From NCBI GenBank assembly GCA_016699045.1, contig CP064957.1, positions 186,001-250,000 on the forward strand: a stretch of DNA of 64,000 nt, written 5' to 3'. A program made the translations under genes and the position numbers. A model generated the notes under the pieces. That model was not told the origin of the DNA. It did not search any database and worked only from the letters and a program-made list of their open reading frames with translations. Positions 46,497 through 55,381 of the stretch are shown in pieces (position 1 is the first letter of the stretch; every line of letters starts with the position of its first letter). The DNA is from a bacterium (GTDB lineage Bacteria > Babelota > Babeliae > Babelales > RVW-14).

Positions 46497-47567
46497 TTAT
46501 GAATAACGCACCGTGCCATAAACATTAAACACGGCGCCACTTAATAAATTAACGCTCAAATTATTGCTCAAAATCGGGGCTTCTCCCGTATTGCGCGCCT
46601 GTGTACTAAACGTCACATTATTATCAATAACCAACGTTCCCGTTGAAAGTTTGATACCGGTCATGGTTGAAAATAATGAAGCACCATTCAAATATAAAAG
46701 TGACAAACTATCTTCCATAAATAATAAATCTTTACGAGCGCGTGCCGGCGCATAACTAAACGTTGTCCCTTTATCAAAATACCACATAGCTCTAGACGCA
46801 ATAGTACTCGTTAATGGCGTTGTATAATTAAATTGCACCGTTCCTGAAAACATAACATCACTTAAAAAAAGCATTGAACCGCGCGAAAAGGTCCAATTTT
46901 TTGATAACAAAATCCTACAATCTCTAAACGTCACGGTTGCATTATTTGTTAAACAAGTAAAATTAGTTGAACCAACACCGGTCAGCGTTACATTGTCCAA
47001 TAAAAGCGTACTGCCAGCACGTACTGACAGCGAACCACCATTGCTTATTTTAATGGTATAGCCATTGCCGGTTATTTTACAACCACCTCTCATTTCAAGT
47101 GGCGACACTAGCTCAATATTGGCGTTAAGTAGCACATGCGTATGACTAAAGCGCAAAGCCCGCGTTGAGGTTGCTTCTGAAATTTTTAGGGTAGTTAATG
47201 TCGGAGAAAAATCGACGCTGTATTTTCCATTACCCCAAATAGAACCATTACTCACTATTCTGGTAACATTCTGAAATTTTAAATCTTTATTTAAAAATAA
47301 CGTACCACCCGCCAACCGCACCGGCCCAGAAACGGGAAAAACAGAATTATAGGTACATGTTGTCGTCACACTTCCCAATGTAAAACCTTTTTCAAACACC
47401 GCAAAACCAAGCATAGTATTATCAGTATCTGTTGCTGGAAATGTTGTAGCATTTTGTCGTGAAACAACCGTATTGGAGCCCACAACCAGGGCGGTCATAT
47501 CAGCAAGCGTAACGCTTGCTATCACAAGCGCACGTAATAGTGTTGTATAAACAAATCTTTTATTCAT
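46497..47567 (-). CDS. Secreted protein of the same family without propeller
   Basis: The product has 356 residues from the ATG at 47567 (a GTG lies three codons upstream). The signal peptide is followed by the conserved start VVGSNTVVSRQNATTFPATD, and then directly by the C-terminal module (MRGGCKITGNGYTIKI, VGSTNFTCLTNNATVTF, FDKGTTFSYAPARARKDLL, ending NVYGTVRYS). It lacks the propeller present in its neighbours, which marks the limits of that insertion. Genes on both sides are within 35 bp, so it is part of a tight run of co-oriented genes. Confidence 0.75.
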   Translation of the reverse strand: MNKRFVYTTLLRALVIASVTLADMTALVVGSNTVVSRQNATTFPATDTDNTMLGFAVFEKGFTLGSVTTTCTYNSVFPVSGPVRLAGGTLFLNKDLKFQNVTRIVSNGSIWGNGKYSVDFSPTLTTLKISEATSTRALRFSHTHVLLNANIELVSPLEMRGGCKITGNGYTIKISNGGSLSVRAGSTLLLDNVTLTGVGSTNFTCLTNNATVTFRDCRILLSKNWTFSRGSMLFLSDVMFSGTVQFNYTTPLTSTIASRAMWYFDKGTTFSYAPARARKDLLFMEDSLSLLYLNGASLFSTMTGIKLSTGTLVIDNNVTFSTQARNTGEAPILSNNLSVNLLSGAVFNVYGTVRYS

Positions 47568-47579
47568 AATAAACACTTT

Positions 47580-49673
47580 TTAGCTATAACGAACAAAGCC
47601 ATAAATATCCAACAGACCACCACTCAAAATATTTACATTCAAATTATTACTTAAAATCATTGCTTCACCGCTGTTGCGCGCTTGGCTGCTCAACGTCACA
47701 TGATTATCAACTACCAATGTGCCACGCGACAACTGAAGACCCGTAACGGTTGAAAAAATAGTCGTACCATTTAAATACCACATCGATGTTGGGTCTTCCA
47801 AGCGAATTAATGTTTTGCGCGCAATTGCCGGCGCATAACTAAATGATATTCCTTGATCCAGTGCCCATGTTGCACCTGAACCAATGGTACTGGTCATGCG
47901 CGTTGTATAATTAATTTTTACGGTTCCTGAAAACATTACTTCTGATTCAAATCCCATAGAACCGGTTGAAAACGAAAACTCTCTCGAAAAGAAAAGTTGT
48001 GAATTTCTAAACGTAACCGTACCGGCATTGTCCATACAACTTATGTTGCTACCGCCAACACTACTCAGTGTAACGCCATCAAACGTCAGATTGGTACCAG
48101 GCGCTAACAAAATGGAGCCCTCTCTTGCAAATGAAAGCACTCCGCCCGTTGCCACCACATCGCATGTTCCCTTAAACTTCCATTGCTTGTTAATAATTAC
48201 ATCGGAAGAAAAAATTAAGCGAACATTTTCAAATGTTAACGGCAAGGTTGTATAAACTTTTCTAATGTTCAAAGTCAGATTATTAGCATCTGCCAAATAT
48301 TGATCATTGGGCGACCATCGCACCGTCGTTGCACCAACAGCACTCACCACATCAATCAAGGTTAGCGTCAAACTAGTTTGATCAAAATAATAAGTACGCA
48401 ACAGCGCGGGGCTCGCATTACCAACGCGCAAAAAAGTGCCGGTACTATCCCATTGCAGCGACGTAACTGCCGTACTCAAACCAACATACGCTGTCTTGAT
48501 TTCTGTCAAGGTACTATTCGCAGCATTATGTGCATAAATACGTAATGTTTCATTTGAAGCAGCAAGCCCGGCCGCTATGTACGTCCCTGTGGGCGACCAA
48601 TCAACCGCATTAATAGCAATGCCAAGATTGACATTTGAATTCAAAGAAAGCGATGGACTAGGACTAAAATTCATAACAAGTAACGCCGTAGTCCCAACCG
48701 CAAACAAATTACCACCGGGGGCCCAACTCAACGAATCCGCACTCGTCGCCGCACCATTAACGGGCGTTGTAATATCAAAGTCAAAAATACCGCCAGGATT
48801 AGTATTAAAGGTGCCCATCGCACGATCAAACTTATACAAAATAAGCTCTTTGGCTAAATTTGAACTCCCAACAACCAAATAGTCGCCTGCAGGGTGCCAA
48901 CCAATTGTTTTACAAATCCCCGTCAACCAGCCACCATCGGGCGACGTAAACTGTCCGTTAGAAACATTAAGTTTACCAATAACAAAATCATCTCCCAAAT
49001 CTTCTGTTGTTCCAAAAGCAATATAATTATCAAATGGATGCCAACGCACAACAGTAACGCCTTGATCGACAGTCTGCCCAACAGGTGCACCTGTACTGAG
49101 CGCATTAGTCATTGTTAACGTAGTCCCATCAAAATAATAGATCAGCATTTCTGCCCCAGCATTTTGAGCAAGCCCCACCGCAATATATTTGCTATCGGGA
49201 GACCAGTCGATAGAACTAATGGCCGCGTTGGTAGTAGTACTCACCAGACTTTTTGGCAAGAAAGAAACAAGCGGGATCGTCAAACTATCAACCGCTGCAG
49301 GAAATTTAATCGATTGGCCATTGCCACCCAAAAAACGCCCTATGGTTGGCACAAGACCTATAATTATTGTTGTATTAGAAAGTACTAGATCTTCAGATAA
49401 CGATAACGTGCCGCCGCCCAAACATATGGTTTGTTCAACGGGAAAATACGCATTATAAATACACGAGGCATTACCATCTTCTATCGCAAAACCTTGTGTC
49501 ATTGAAGTAAAACCACGCACTTCATTGTCCACATCAGCAACAGGAAAGGTGGTAAATGCTTGTCGTGATACAGCCGTATTAGAGCCAACAACCACTGCCG
49601 AACTATGAGTTGGGACCATGCTCATGATTAAGAACATGCGTACGAATATTTTATACAACAATATTTTACTCAT
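47580..49673 (-). CDS. Secreted protein with WD40-like propeller and beta-helix-like module (type B, copy 1)
   Basis: The product has 697 residues. Signal peptide (ILLYKIFVRMFLIMSMVPTH, cleavage near SSA), conserved start (VVVGSNTAVSRQAFTTFPVA), then a WD40-like propeller (SSIDWSPDSKYIAVGLAQN, IGWHPAGDYLVVGS, AVDWSPTGTYIAAGL, VRWSPNDQYLADANN) and the C-terminal module (SVGGSNISCMDNAGTVTF, DQGISFSYAPAIARKTLIRL, ending LDIYGFVRYS). The C-terminal 250 residues are almost identical to those of the next gene (49686-51779), whereas the middle blades differ. The two clearly arose by tandem duplication. Confidence 0.78.
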   Translation of the reverse strand: MSKILLYKIFVRMFLIMSMVPTHSSAVVVGSNTAVSRQAFTTFPVADVDNEVRGFTSMTQGFAIEDGNASCIYNAYFPVEQTICLGGGTLSLSEDLVLSNTTIIIGLVPTIGRFLGGNGQSIKFPAAVDSLTIPLVSFLPKSLVSTTTNAAISSIDWSPDSKYIAVGLAQNAGAEMLIYYFDGTTLTMTNALSTGAPVGQTVDQGVTVVRWHPFDNYIAFGTTEDLGDDFVIGKLNVSNGQFTSPDGGWLTGICKTIGWHPAGDYLVVGSSNLAKELILYKFDRAMGTFNTNPGGIFDFDITTPVNGAATSADSLSWAPGGNLFAVGTTALLVMNFSPSPSLSLNSNVNLGIAINAVDWSPTGTYIAAGLAASNETLRIYAHNAANSTLTEIKTAYVGLSTAVTSLQWDSTGTFLRVGNASPALLRTYYFDQTSLTLTLIDVVSAVGATTVRWSPNDQYLADANNLTLNIRKVYTTLPLTFENVRLIFSSDVIINKQWKFKGTCDVVATGGVLSFAREGSILLAPGTNLTFDGVTLSSVGGSNISCMDNAGTVTFRNSQLFFSREFSFSTGSMGFESEVMFSGTVKINYTTRMTSTIGSGATWALDQGISFSYAPAIARKTLIRLEDPTSMWYLNGTTIFSTVTGLQLSRGTLVVDNHVTLSSQARNSGEAMILSNNLNVNILSGGLLDIYGFVRYS

Positions 49674-49685
49674 AATTACAACTTT

Positions 49686-51779
49686 TTAACTATAACGAAT
49701 AAAGCCATAAATATCTAACAGCCCACCACTCAAAATATTAACATTCAAATTATTACTTAAAATCATTGCCTCGCCACTGTTACGCGCTTGACTACTCAAC
49801 GTCACATGATTATCAACCACCAACGTACCACGTGATAATTGAAGGCCGGTAACCGTTGAAAAAATAGTCGTACCATTTAAATACCACATCGATGTTGGAT
49901 CTTCCAAGCGAATTAATGTTTTACGCGCAATTGCCGGCGCATAGCTAAATGACATTCCTTGATCCAGCGCCCATGTTGCTCCTGAACCAACCGTGCTTGT
50001 CATGCGCGTTGTATAATTAATTTTTACCGTTCCTGAAAACATTACTTCTGATTCAAACCCCATAGAGCCCGTTGAAAACGAAAATTCACGTGAAAAGAAA
50101 AGGTGTGAATTTCTAAAAGTCACGGTTCCGGCATTGTCCATACAACTGATGTTGCTGCCGCCAACACTGCTCAGCGTGACACCATCAAACGTCAAATTGG
50201 TACCTGGTGCCAACAAAATAGAACCCCCACTTGCAAATGACAGCGTACCACCCGTCGCCACCACATCACATGTTCCTTTAAATTTCCATTGTTTATTAAT
50301 AATTACGTCTGAAGAAAAAATTAAACGAACATTGTGAAATATCAAAGGTAGCGTTGTGTTAACTTTGCGCACATTCAACGTAGTCCCGGTAGCATCTGCT
50401 AAATACGTAGCATTATGCGACCAACGAACTGTTGTAGCACCAACCGCACTAACCACATCAATCAATGTCAACGTCAAACTACCCTTGTCAAAATAATATG
50501 TGCGCAATAGCGCAGGACTCGCATTACCAACACGCAAAAAAGTTCCGGTATTGTCCCACTCCAGCGATGTTACTGCCGTACTCAAACCAACATGCGCCGT
50601 CTTGATTTCTGTTAAGGTACTACTAGCAGCATTATGTGCATAAATGCGTAATCTTTCATTAGTAGCAGTAAGCCCTACCGCAATGTACGTACCTGTTGAC
50701 GACCAATCAACCGCGTTTACGGCAGCTCCGGTATCAATACTGGTATTCAAAGAAAGTGATGGACTAGGACTAAAATTCATAATAAATAACGACGCACCCG
50801 TTGATGGATGAACGGTACCAATAGCAAAAAGATTTCCGCCCGGAGCAAACGATATCGAATCGGCACTCGCTGCTGGCTTATTACCAGCGCCAAGAGGAAA
50901 GTTCAAACTCGTAAATGGCTGCGCGGTAAAAGTACCCGTGTTAGAAAGAAACTGAAACAGACCAATTTCTCGTCCAGGATGCGTGCTGCTCACAATCAAA
51001 TAATTTCCCGAAGGATGCCACGCCATGGCGGGACCAGTACCGGTAAGATATGCTCCCTGAGACGCAACTAACGTTCCTGCCACTTTGTTAAAATTTGAAA
51101 TCCACGTATCATTACCATTGGGATTATCCATGCCACAGTAGCCAACATATTGCGTATAAACCGGATTCCAACGCGTACACAGCCCATCATAAGGCTGAAT
51201 ATAAACAGAACTGGTAAGCGACAACGATAACCCATTAAAATTAAAAATCATCACATTGGTATTTGGCGAAAGATAATTAATGGTCGCCGCAATGTAGCTA
51301 CCATCAGGCGACCAATCAATCGAATTAATAGCGGCAGGCGCCGTAATCGATGCTATCGCCTGAGGAAGAAAAGAAACAAGTGGAATGGTTAAATTATCAA
51401 CCGCGGTAGGAAATTTAATCGACTGACCATTAACACCCAGAAAACGCCCAATGGTTGGGATAAGACCAAAATTAAGTGTTGTATTTGATAGCACTAAATC
51501 TTCTGATAACGATAAGGTCCCACCACCCAAACAAATAGTCTGCTCAACCGGAAAATAGGCATTATAAATACATGAATTAGCACCATCTTCTAGCGCAAAT
51601 CCTTGCGTCATTGACGTAAAGCCACGCACTTCATTGTCAGCATCAGCAACAGGAAATGTCGTAAAAGCTTGACGTGCAACAACCGTATTAGAGCCGATAA
51701 CAACCGCAGCACTATGAGTTAGTACCATGTTCATGATCAAGAACATACGTACGAATATGATAAAAAAATTTTTACTCAT
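49686..51779 (-). CDS. Secreted protein with WD40-like propeller and beta-helix-like module (type B, copy 2)
   Basis: The product has 697 residues, the same length as its neighbour at 47580-49673 and near-identical to it at the N-terminus and over the C-terminal module. The central blades are different (for example NSIDWSPDGSYIAATINYL, then CTRWNPVYTQYVGYCGMDN and MAWHPSGNYLIVSS). The signal peptide is FIIFVRMFLIMNMVLTHS. It ends LDIYGFIRYS. Only 12 bp separate it from each neighbouring gene, so the block is probably one operon segment. Confidence 0.78.
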   Translation of the reverse strand: MSKNFFIIFVRMFLIMNMVLTHSAAVVIGSNTVVARQAFTTFPVADADNEVRGFTSMTQGFALEDGANSCIYNAYFPVEQTICLGGGTLSLSEDLVLSNTTLNFGLIPTIGRFLGVNGQSIKFPTAVDNLTIPLVSFLPQAIASITAPAAINSIDWSPDGSYIAATINYLSPNTNVMIFNFNGLSLSLTSSVYIQPYDGLCTRWNPVYTQYVGYCGMDNPNGNDTWISNFNKVAGTLVASQGAYLTGTGPAMAWHPSGNYLIVSSTHPGREIGLFQFLSNTGTFTAQPFTSLNFPLGAGNKPAASADSISFAPGGNLFAIGTVHPSTGASLFIMNFSPSPSLSLNTSIDTGAAVNAVDWSSTGTYIAVGLTATNERLRIYAHNAASSTLTEIKTAHVGLSTAVTSLEWDNTGTFLRVGNASPALLRTYYFDKGSLTLTLIDVVSAVGATTVRWSHNATYLADATGTTLNVRKVNTTLPLIFHNVRLIFSSDVIINKQWKFKGTCDVVATGGTLSFASGGSILLAPGTNLTFDGVTLSSVGGSNISCMDNAGTVTFRNSHLFFSREFSFSTGSMGFESEVMFSGTVKINYTTRMTSTVGSGATWALDQGMSFSYAPAIARKTLIRLEDPTSMWYLNGTTIFSTVTGLQLSRGTLVVDNHVTLSSQARNSGEAMILSNNLNVNILSGGLLDIYGFIRYS

Positions 51780-51791
51780 AATGACAACTTT

Positions 51792-53807
51792 TTAACTATA
51801 GCGAATAAAACCATACACATCTAACACCGCACTACTAAAAATATTCACATTCAGATTGTTACTTAAAATCATGGCCTCACCAGAATTGCGCGCTTGCGTA
51901 CTCATGGTAACTTTATTATCTACATACAACGTCCCATTGGACAAGCGCAAACCCGTAGTTGTTGAAAATAAGGTAGCACCGTTAAGATACAACGCTGCCG
52001 AAGAATCAGGCATATACAATAAATTTTTATTGGCACGCAATGGCGCGTAACTAAACGTAGTACCTTGATCAAAATAAAACGTGGCTCGAGAGCCAATCGT
52101 GCTGCCTATTTTACTTGAATAAATAAATTTTTTAGCGCCGGTCACCAACACATCAGAATTAATATAAAAAGAACCAGTCGAAAAGGTAAAATCATTGGCC
52201 AGTACGAGCGCACTATTTTTAAAGGTCATGGTAGAATTGTTAGCCATGCACTGCAGATTATTTCTTTGCAAGCCAAATAATTCTACATTATCAAACATAA
52301 CTTTGGCGCCAGGCGAAAGCACAATACCACTGTTTGCGGCTTTAAACGTCAATCTATTTCCTTGCCCCGCAACTTTGCAATTTCCTTTAAATTTCCACGT
52401 ACCGGAAATATTAAGCGATGTGCCCAAAGAAAGAACCGTGTTACTAAAAATCATTGGTTCGGTTGTACCGCCATACATCGTAACCACTCCACTCGCTGCC
52501 TGATTACCTGTTGCCAGATACGTATTGCCTGGAGACCAACGTACCGTACTCAGCGCAGATGTTTGTGTAGCACTATTGAAAAGTGATAACACTTCTGCCG
52601 TTTTATCAAAAGTATACAAGTTCACCAGCGAGCTTGCACCATTTGATGTACCACTAGAAAGCATGGTACCATCAGAATTCCATGCAACTTCATTAACGGT
52701 TGTTGTTTCACTAATCCGTGGCGTTTTAATTTCTAAAATAGTAGCCCCAACTGGATCATGCTTATAAACTCTCAACCGTGCCGTCGTACCACTCATGCCA
52801 ACGGCAATATACGATCCGGTTGGCGACCAATCTAACGCTGTTACGGCAGCCCCAGTATTAACACTAGCGGTCACCGTTAACGATGTTCCATTAAAACTAT
52901 AGATCATCAGCGTTGGATTAGTACCAGAGGCTGTCAATCCCACTGCTAAATAATTACCGCCCGGCGCAAAAACCATAGCGTCATTGGAAGGATTTTGTGC
53001 CGGCGCTGCTGTTGAAATTTGCGATAAAGCCGGGGATGACGGCGTAAATGAATACACGCGTAACCGATTGGCAGCAACACTATTACCCAAAACAACTTGT
53101 AAACCAGAAGGATGCCAGGCAACAGACAACCCACCATTTAAGCCAAGAAAACCTATAGTCTGAGAAGCGGCAATGGTAAGCGTACCATTATAAACTTTAT
53201 ACGCATATATTATCAGCTGCGGATTGCCAGACAAAAATCCTGTGCTTTGTGCCACCGCAAAATAAGTAGAATAAGCATCATTCCAACGAACAGAATTTAT
53301 AGTATTTAACGAGGTACTTGAAGAAAGCGTTGAGGTTAAATTTGCCCCATCCCACTGGTACACTGCTAGTTGAGGCGAACTATTAGAGTCTCCAGCAGCC
53401 AAATAGCTACCACTGGGCGCCCAGTCAACAGACGTCACTGCGGCATTCATACTCGCGGTTGCTAAAGAATTAAGCGCGGCGGCTGCCATAGCACTGGCAG
53501 GCATTGTTAAGATCGGCAATGATTTTGAAAAACTCACCGAACGATAATTTCCTTCAATAAAACCAACTGAAACAAAATTTAAAACATTTTCAAAATTTAA
53601 ATCTTCTCTTAAATATAAATACCCTCTGTTTAAATTGACGTTACCAGAAACGGGAAACAACGCATTGTGTGTGCATCGCGTAGTATAATCTTGCAGTAAA
53701 AACCCATTCTCAAAAATAGAAAATCCACGCATTTCATTATCGGTATCGGTATTAGGAAATGAAACGACACTGGCCTGACGCGAAGGCGTTGTATCAGACC
53801 CAATCAC
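51792..53807 (-). CDS. Propeller and beta-helix-like protein (type A), signal peptide lost or frameshifted
   Basis: The product has 671 residues from a GTG at 53807 (AAGGG upstream). It closely matches the protein at 44394-46463 along its whole length (VSFPNTDTDNEMRGFSIFE, SVDWAPSGSYLAAGDSN, ending LDVYGFIRYS), but it begins exactly at the mature N-terminus (IGSDTTPSRQ). Upstream, an ATG at 53866 opens a hydrophobic signal-like peptide (MRIHYLLFF) in a different frame; a run of nine A at 53839-53847 lies between, and one extra base would join them into MRIHYLLFFLFFCKND followed by VKGVVIGSD. So this gene is either silenced for secretion, switchable at the run, or affected by a sequence error. 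Confidence 0.7.
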   Translation of the reverse strand: MIGSDTTPSRQASVVSFPNTDTDNEMRGFSIFENGFLLQDYTTRCTHNALFPVSGNVNLNRGYLYLREDLNFENVLNFVSVGFIEGNYRSVSFSKSLPILTMPASAMAAAALNSLATASMNAAVTSVDWAPSGSYLAAGDSNSSPQLAVYQWDGANLTSTLSSSTSLNTINSVRWNDAYSTYFAVAQSTGFLSGNPQLIIYAYKVYNGTLTIAASQTIGFLGLNGGLSVAWHPSGLQVVLGNSVAANRLRVYSFTPSSPALSQISTAAPAQNPSNDAMVFAPGGNYLAVGLTASGTNPTLMIYSFNGTSLTVTASVNTGAAVTALDWSPTGSYIAVGMSGTTARLRVYKHDPVGATILEIKTPRISETTTVNEVAWNSDGTMLSSGTSNGASSLVNLYTFDKTAEVLSLFNSATQTSALSTVRWSPGNTYLATGNQAASGVVTMYGGTTEPMIFSNTVLSLGTSLNISGTWKFKGNCKVAGQGNRLTFKAANSGIVLSPGAKVMFDNVELFGLQRNNLQCMANNSTMTFKNSALVLANDFTFSTGSFYINSDVLVTGAKKFIYSSKIGSTIGSRATFYFDQGTTFSYAPLRANKNLLYMPDSSAALYLNGATLFSTTTGLRLSNGTLYVDNKVTMSTQARNSGEAMILSNNLNVNIFSSAVLDVYGFIRYS

Positions 53808-53869
53808 AACGCCCTTAACATCGTTTTTGCAGAAGAATAAAAAAAAAGTAAATAGTGTATTCTCATAAA

Positions 53870-53875
53870 ATTATA
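53870..53875 (-). promoter_or_regulatory. Possible -10 box upstream of the type A gene
   Basis: TATAAT on the minus strand, four bases before the ATG at 53866, with no convincing -35. If used, transcription would start at about that ATG, favouring the downstream GTG (53807) as start. Confidence 0.25.
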
Positions 53876-53894
53876 CACGCTCAACGATGAATTA

Positions 53895-55370
53895 TTAATT
53901 AATGATATTCACGGAGCCAACAAAATTTGCTTCAGGGAATTTTACTAATGAAGCAGCACCAGACAAATTCAAGCGGCCACGGCCGATATCAAGTGTTTGC
54001 TCAAGTACTAAGTTTGTCCCGGCTTCCATTTGCAACGTACAAATTTCATTGACCATGTTCCACATCGAGCTGTTGACATTGCTGTACACCAGCTGCCCTT
54101 GGGCAATATCAAGAAATGCGCCAGCGTTTAAGGTAATTTTAAAATCATAGTCTCCATTGTTATTGCCAATCATCAGTCCACCAGATAAAACATCGTACGT
54201 AATCGGATCAATCAGAAGAGGCGCCATCACATACGAATAGTTATCAAACTTTGCTTGACCGGTGGTTAATTGCATGCCGGTTGTTGAAATATACAATGTA
54301 CCGCCACCAAGCGATAATAGTGATTGATTGTTTTCAAATTGCAGCAGATCTTGTCTGAAAACTAACGGATCATAACTAAACGTCAGGCCTGTTTCAAATA
54401 TCAGCGTTGAATTGCTGGCAATAATACTTGGCATAACCGATTGATAAATAAACGTATGACCTCCGCCACCAATGGTCGTGTTTCCTAAAAATCTAAAACC
54501 ACCCAAGGTAAAACTAAAATCATCATCCAAAAATAATTTGCTCACTTGGATCGTAAGAGTTGCCGCATTATCAAGACAACGCAGATTAGAATTTTTTAAA
54601 CGCTCAACAGAAAGATGATGCATCAACAATGTGGAGCCACGCTCAAGAACAATATGACCATCATCATTAAGAATAATACTGTAGCCATTGCCGCGTAAAA
54701 TATTAATACCGCTAAATGTCCACGTGGCAGACAAATATAAATCTGCATTCAAGGTAATATCTTGAGCATTTTCAAAAATCAGTGGTGTATCAACCACCAG
54801 CTCACGCTGGCCAAGATCAAGCTGCCGGTTATTCAATTTTACAAGCCCCGGCCCTTTAATAACTTTTTTATCAACAAAACGCAAATCTCCTTCTAAAAAA
54901 ATTTCCCCACCATTCAAGAGAATGTCATTATTCAAACTGCGCGACAGCGCGAACGTTACACTTGAAAGGCTGTCGAGTAATTGAATTGGGCTAGAAAGAA
55001 CAACGGCACCATCAATCCGATTATTGAAACCAGACACCAGTAACGACTGACTCATTTGCTTACCATTGCCAGTAAATGCTTTGCTTCCATTTAAAAAAAT
55101 TTGACTTTGACCATCTAACAAACCAGTAATCTGTATTTTTTTATCATTTTGTATCACCGAACCAGTCGTAAATTGAATACCCTGTCCACTCAGCATGCTT
55201 TGAGGATCAAAGAAAACGGTACCAGAAATATTAGTGATTTTATTATTCGTAACTAAACAAGCCCCAGTAGCAATCTTAAGTGTTGAATCTTTAGTACGCG
55301 TAATGACTTGTGCGTGCAAAGAACCGTTTATCACGATCAGAACACAGAGCAAACTTTTTAAAAAGCTCAT
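53895..55370 (-). CDS. Secreted beta-helix-like protein
   Basis: The product has 491 residues with a signal peptide (MSFLKSLLCVLIVINGSLHA) and no propeller. Its first half resembles the heads of the proteins starting at 44270 and 31161 (DSTLKIATGACLVTNNKIT, LNGSKAFTGNGKQMSQSLLV, INLARGE-like beta repeats); the second half is the common module (TWTFSGINILRGNGYSIIL, NSNLRCLDNAATLTI, GLTFSYDPLVFRQDLL). GAGG precedes the ATG. It ends without an aromatic anchor. It lies 11 bp downstream of the 1604-residue gene. Confidence 0.72.
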   Translation of the reverse strand: MSFLKSLLCVLIVINGSLHAQVITRTKDSTLKIATGACLVTNNKITNISGTVFFDPQSMLSGQGIQFTTGSVIQNDKKIQITGLLDGQSQIFLNGSKAFTGNGKQMSQSLLVSGFNNRIDGAVVLSSPIQLLDSLSSVTFALSRSLNNDILLNGGEIFLEGDLRFVDKKVIKGPGLVKLNNRQLDLGQRELVVDTPLIFENAQDITLNADLYLSATWTFSGINILRGNGYSIILNDDGHIVLERGSTLLMHHLSVERLKNSNLRCLDNAATLTIQVSKLFLDDDFSFTLGGFRFLGNTTIGGGGHTFIYQSVMPSIIASNSTLIFETGLTFSYDPLVFRQDLLQFENNQSLLSLGGGTLYISTTGMQLTTGQAKFDNYSYVMAPLLIDPITYDVLSGGLMIGNNNGDYDFKITLNAGAFLDIAQGQLVYSNVNSSMWNMVNEICTLQMEAGTNLVLEQTLDIGRGRLNLSGAASLVKFPEANFVGSVNIIN

Positions 55371-55381
55371 ATCTATCCTCT

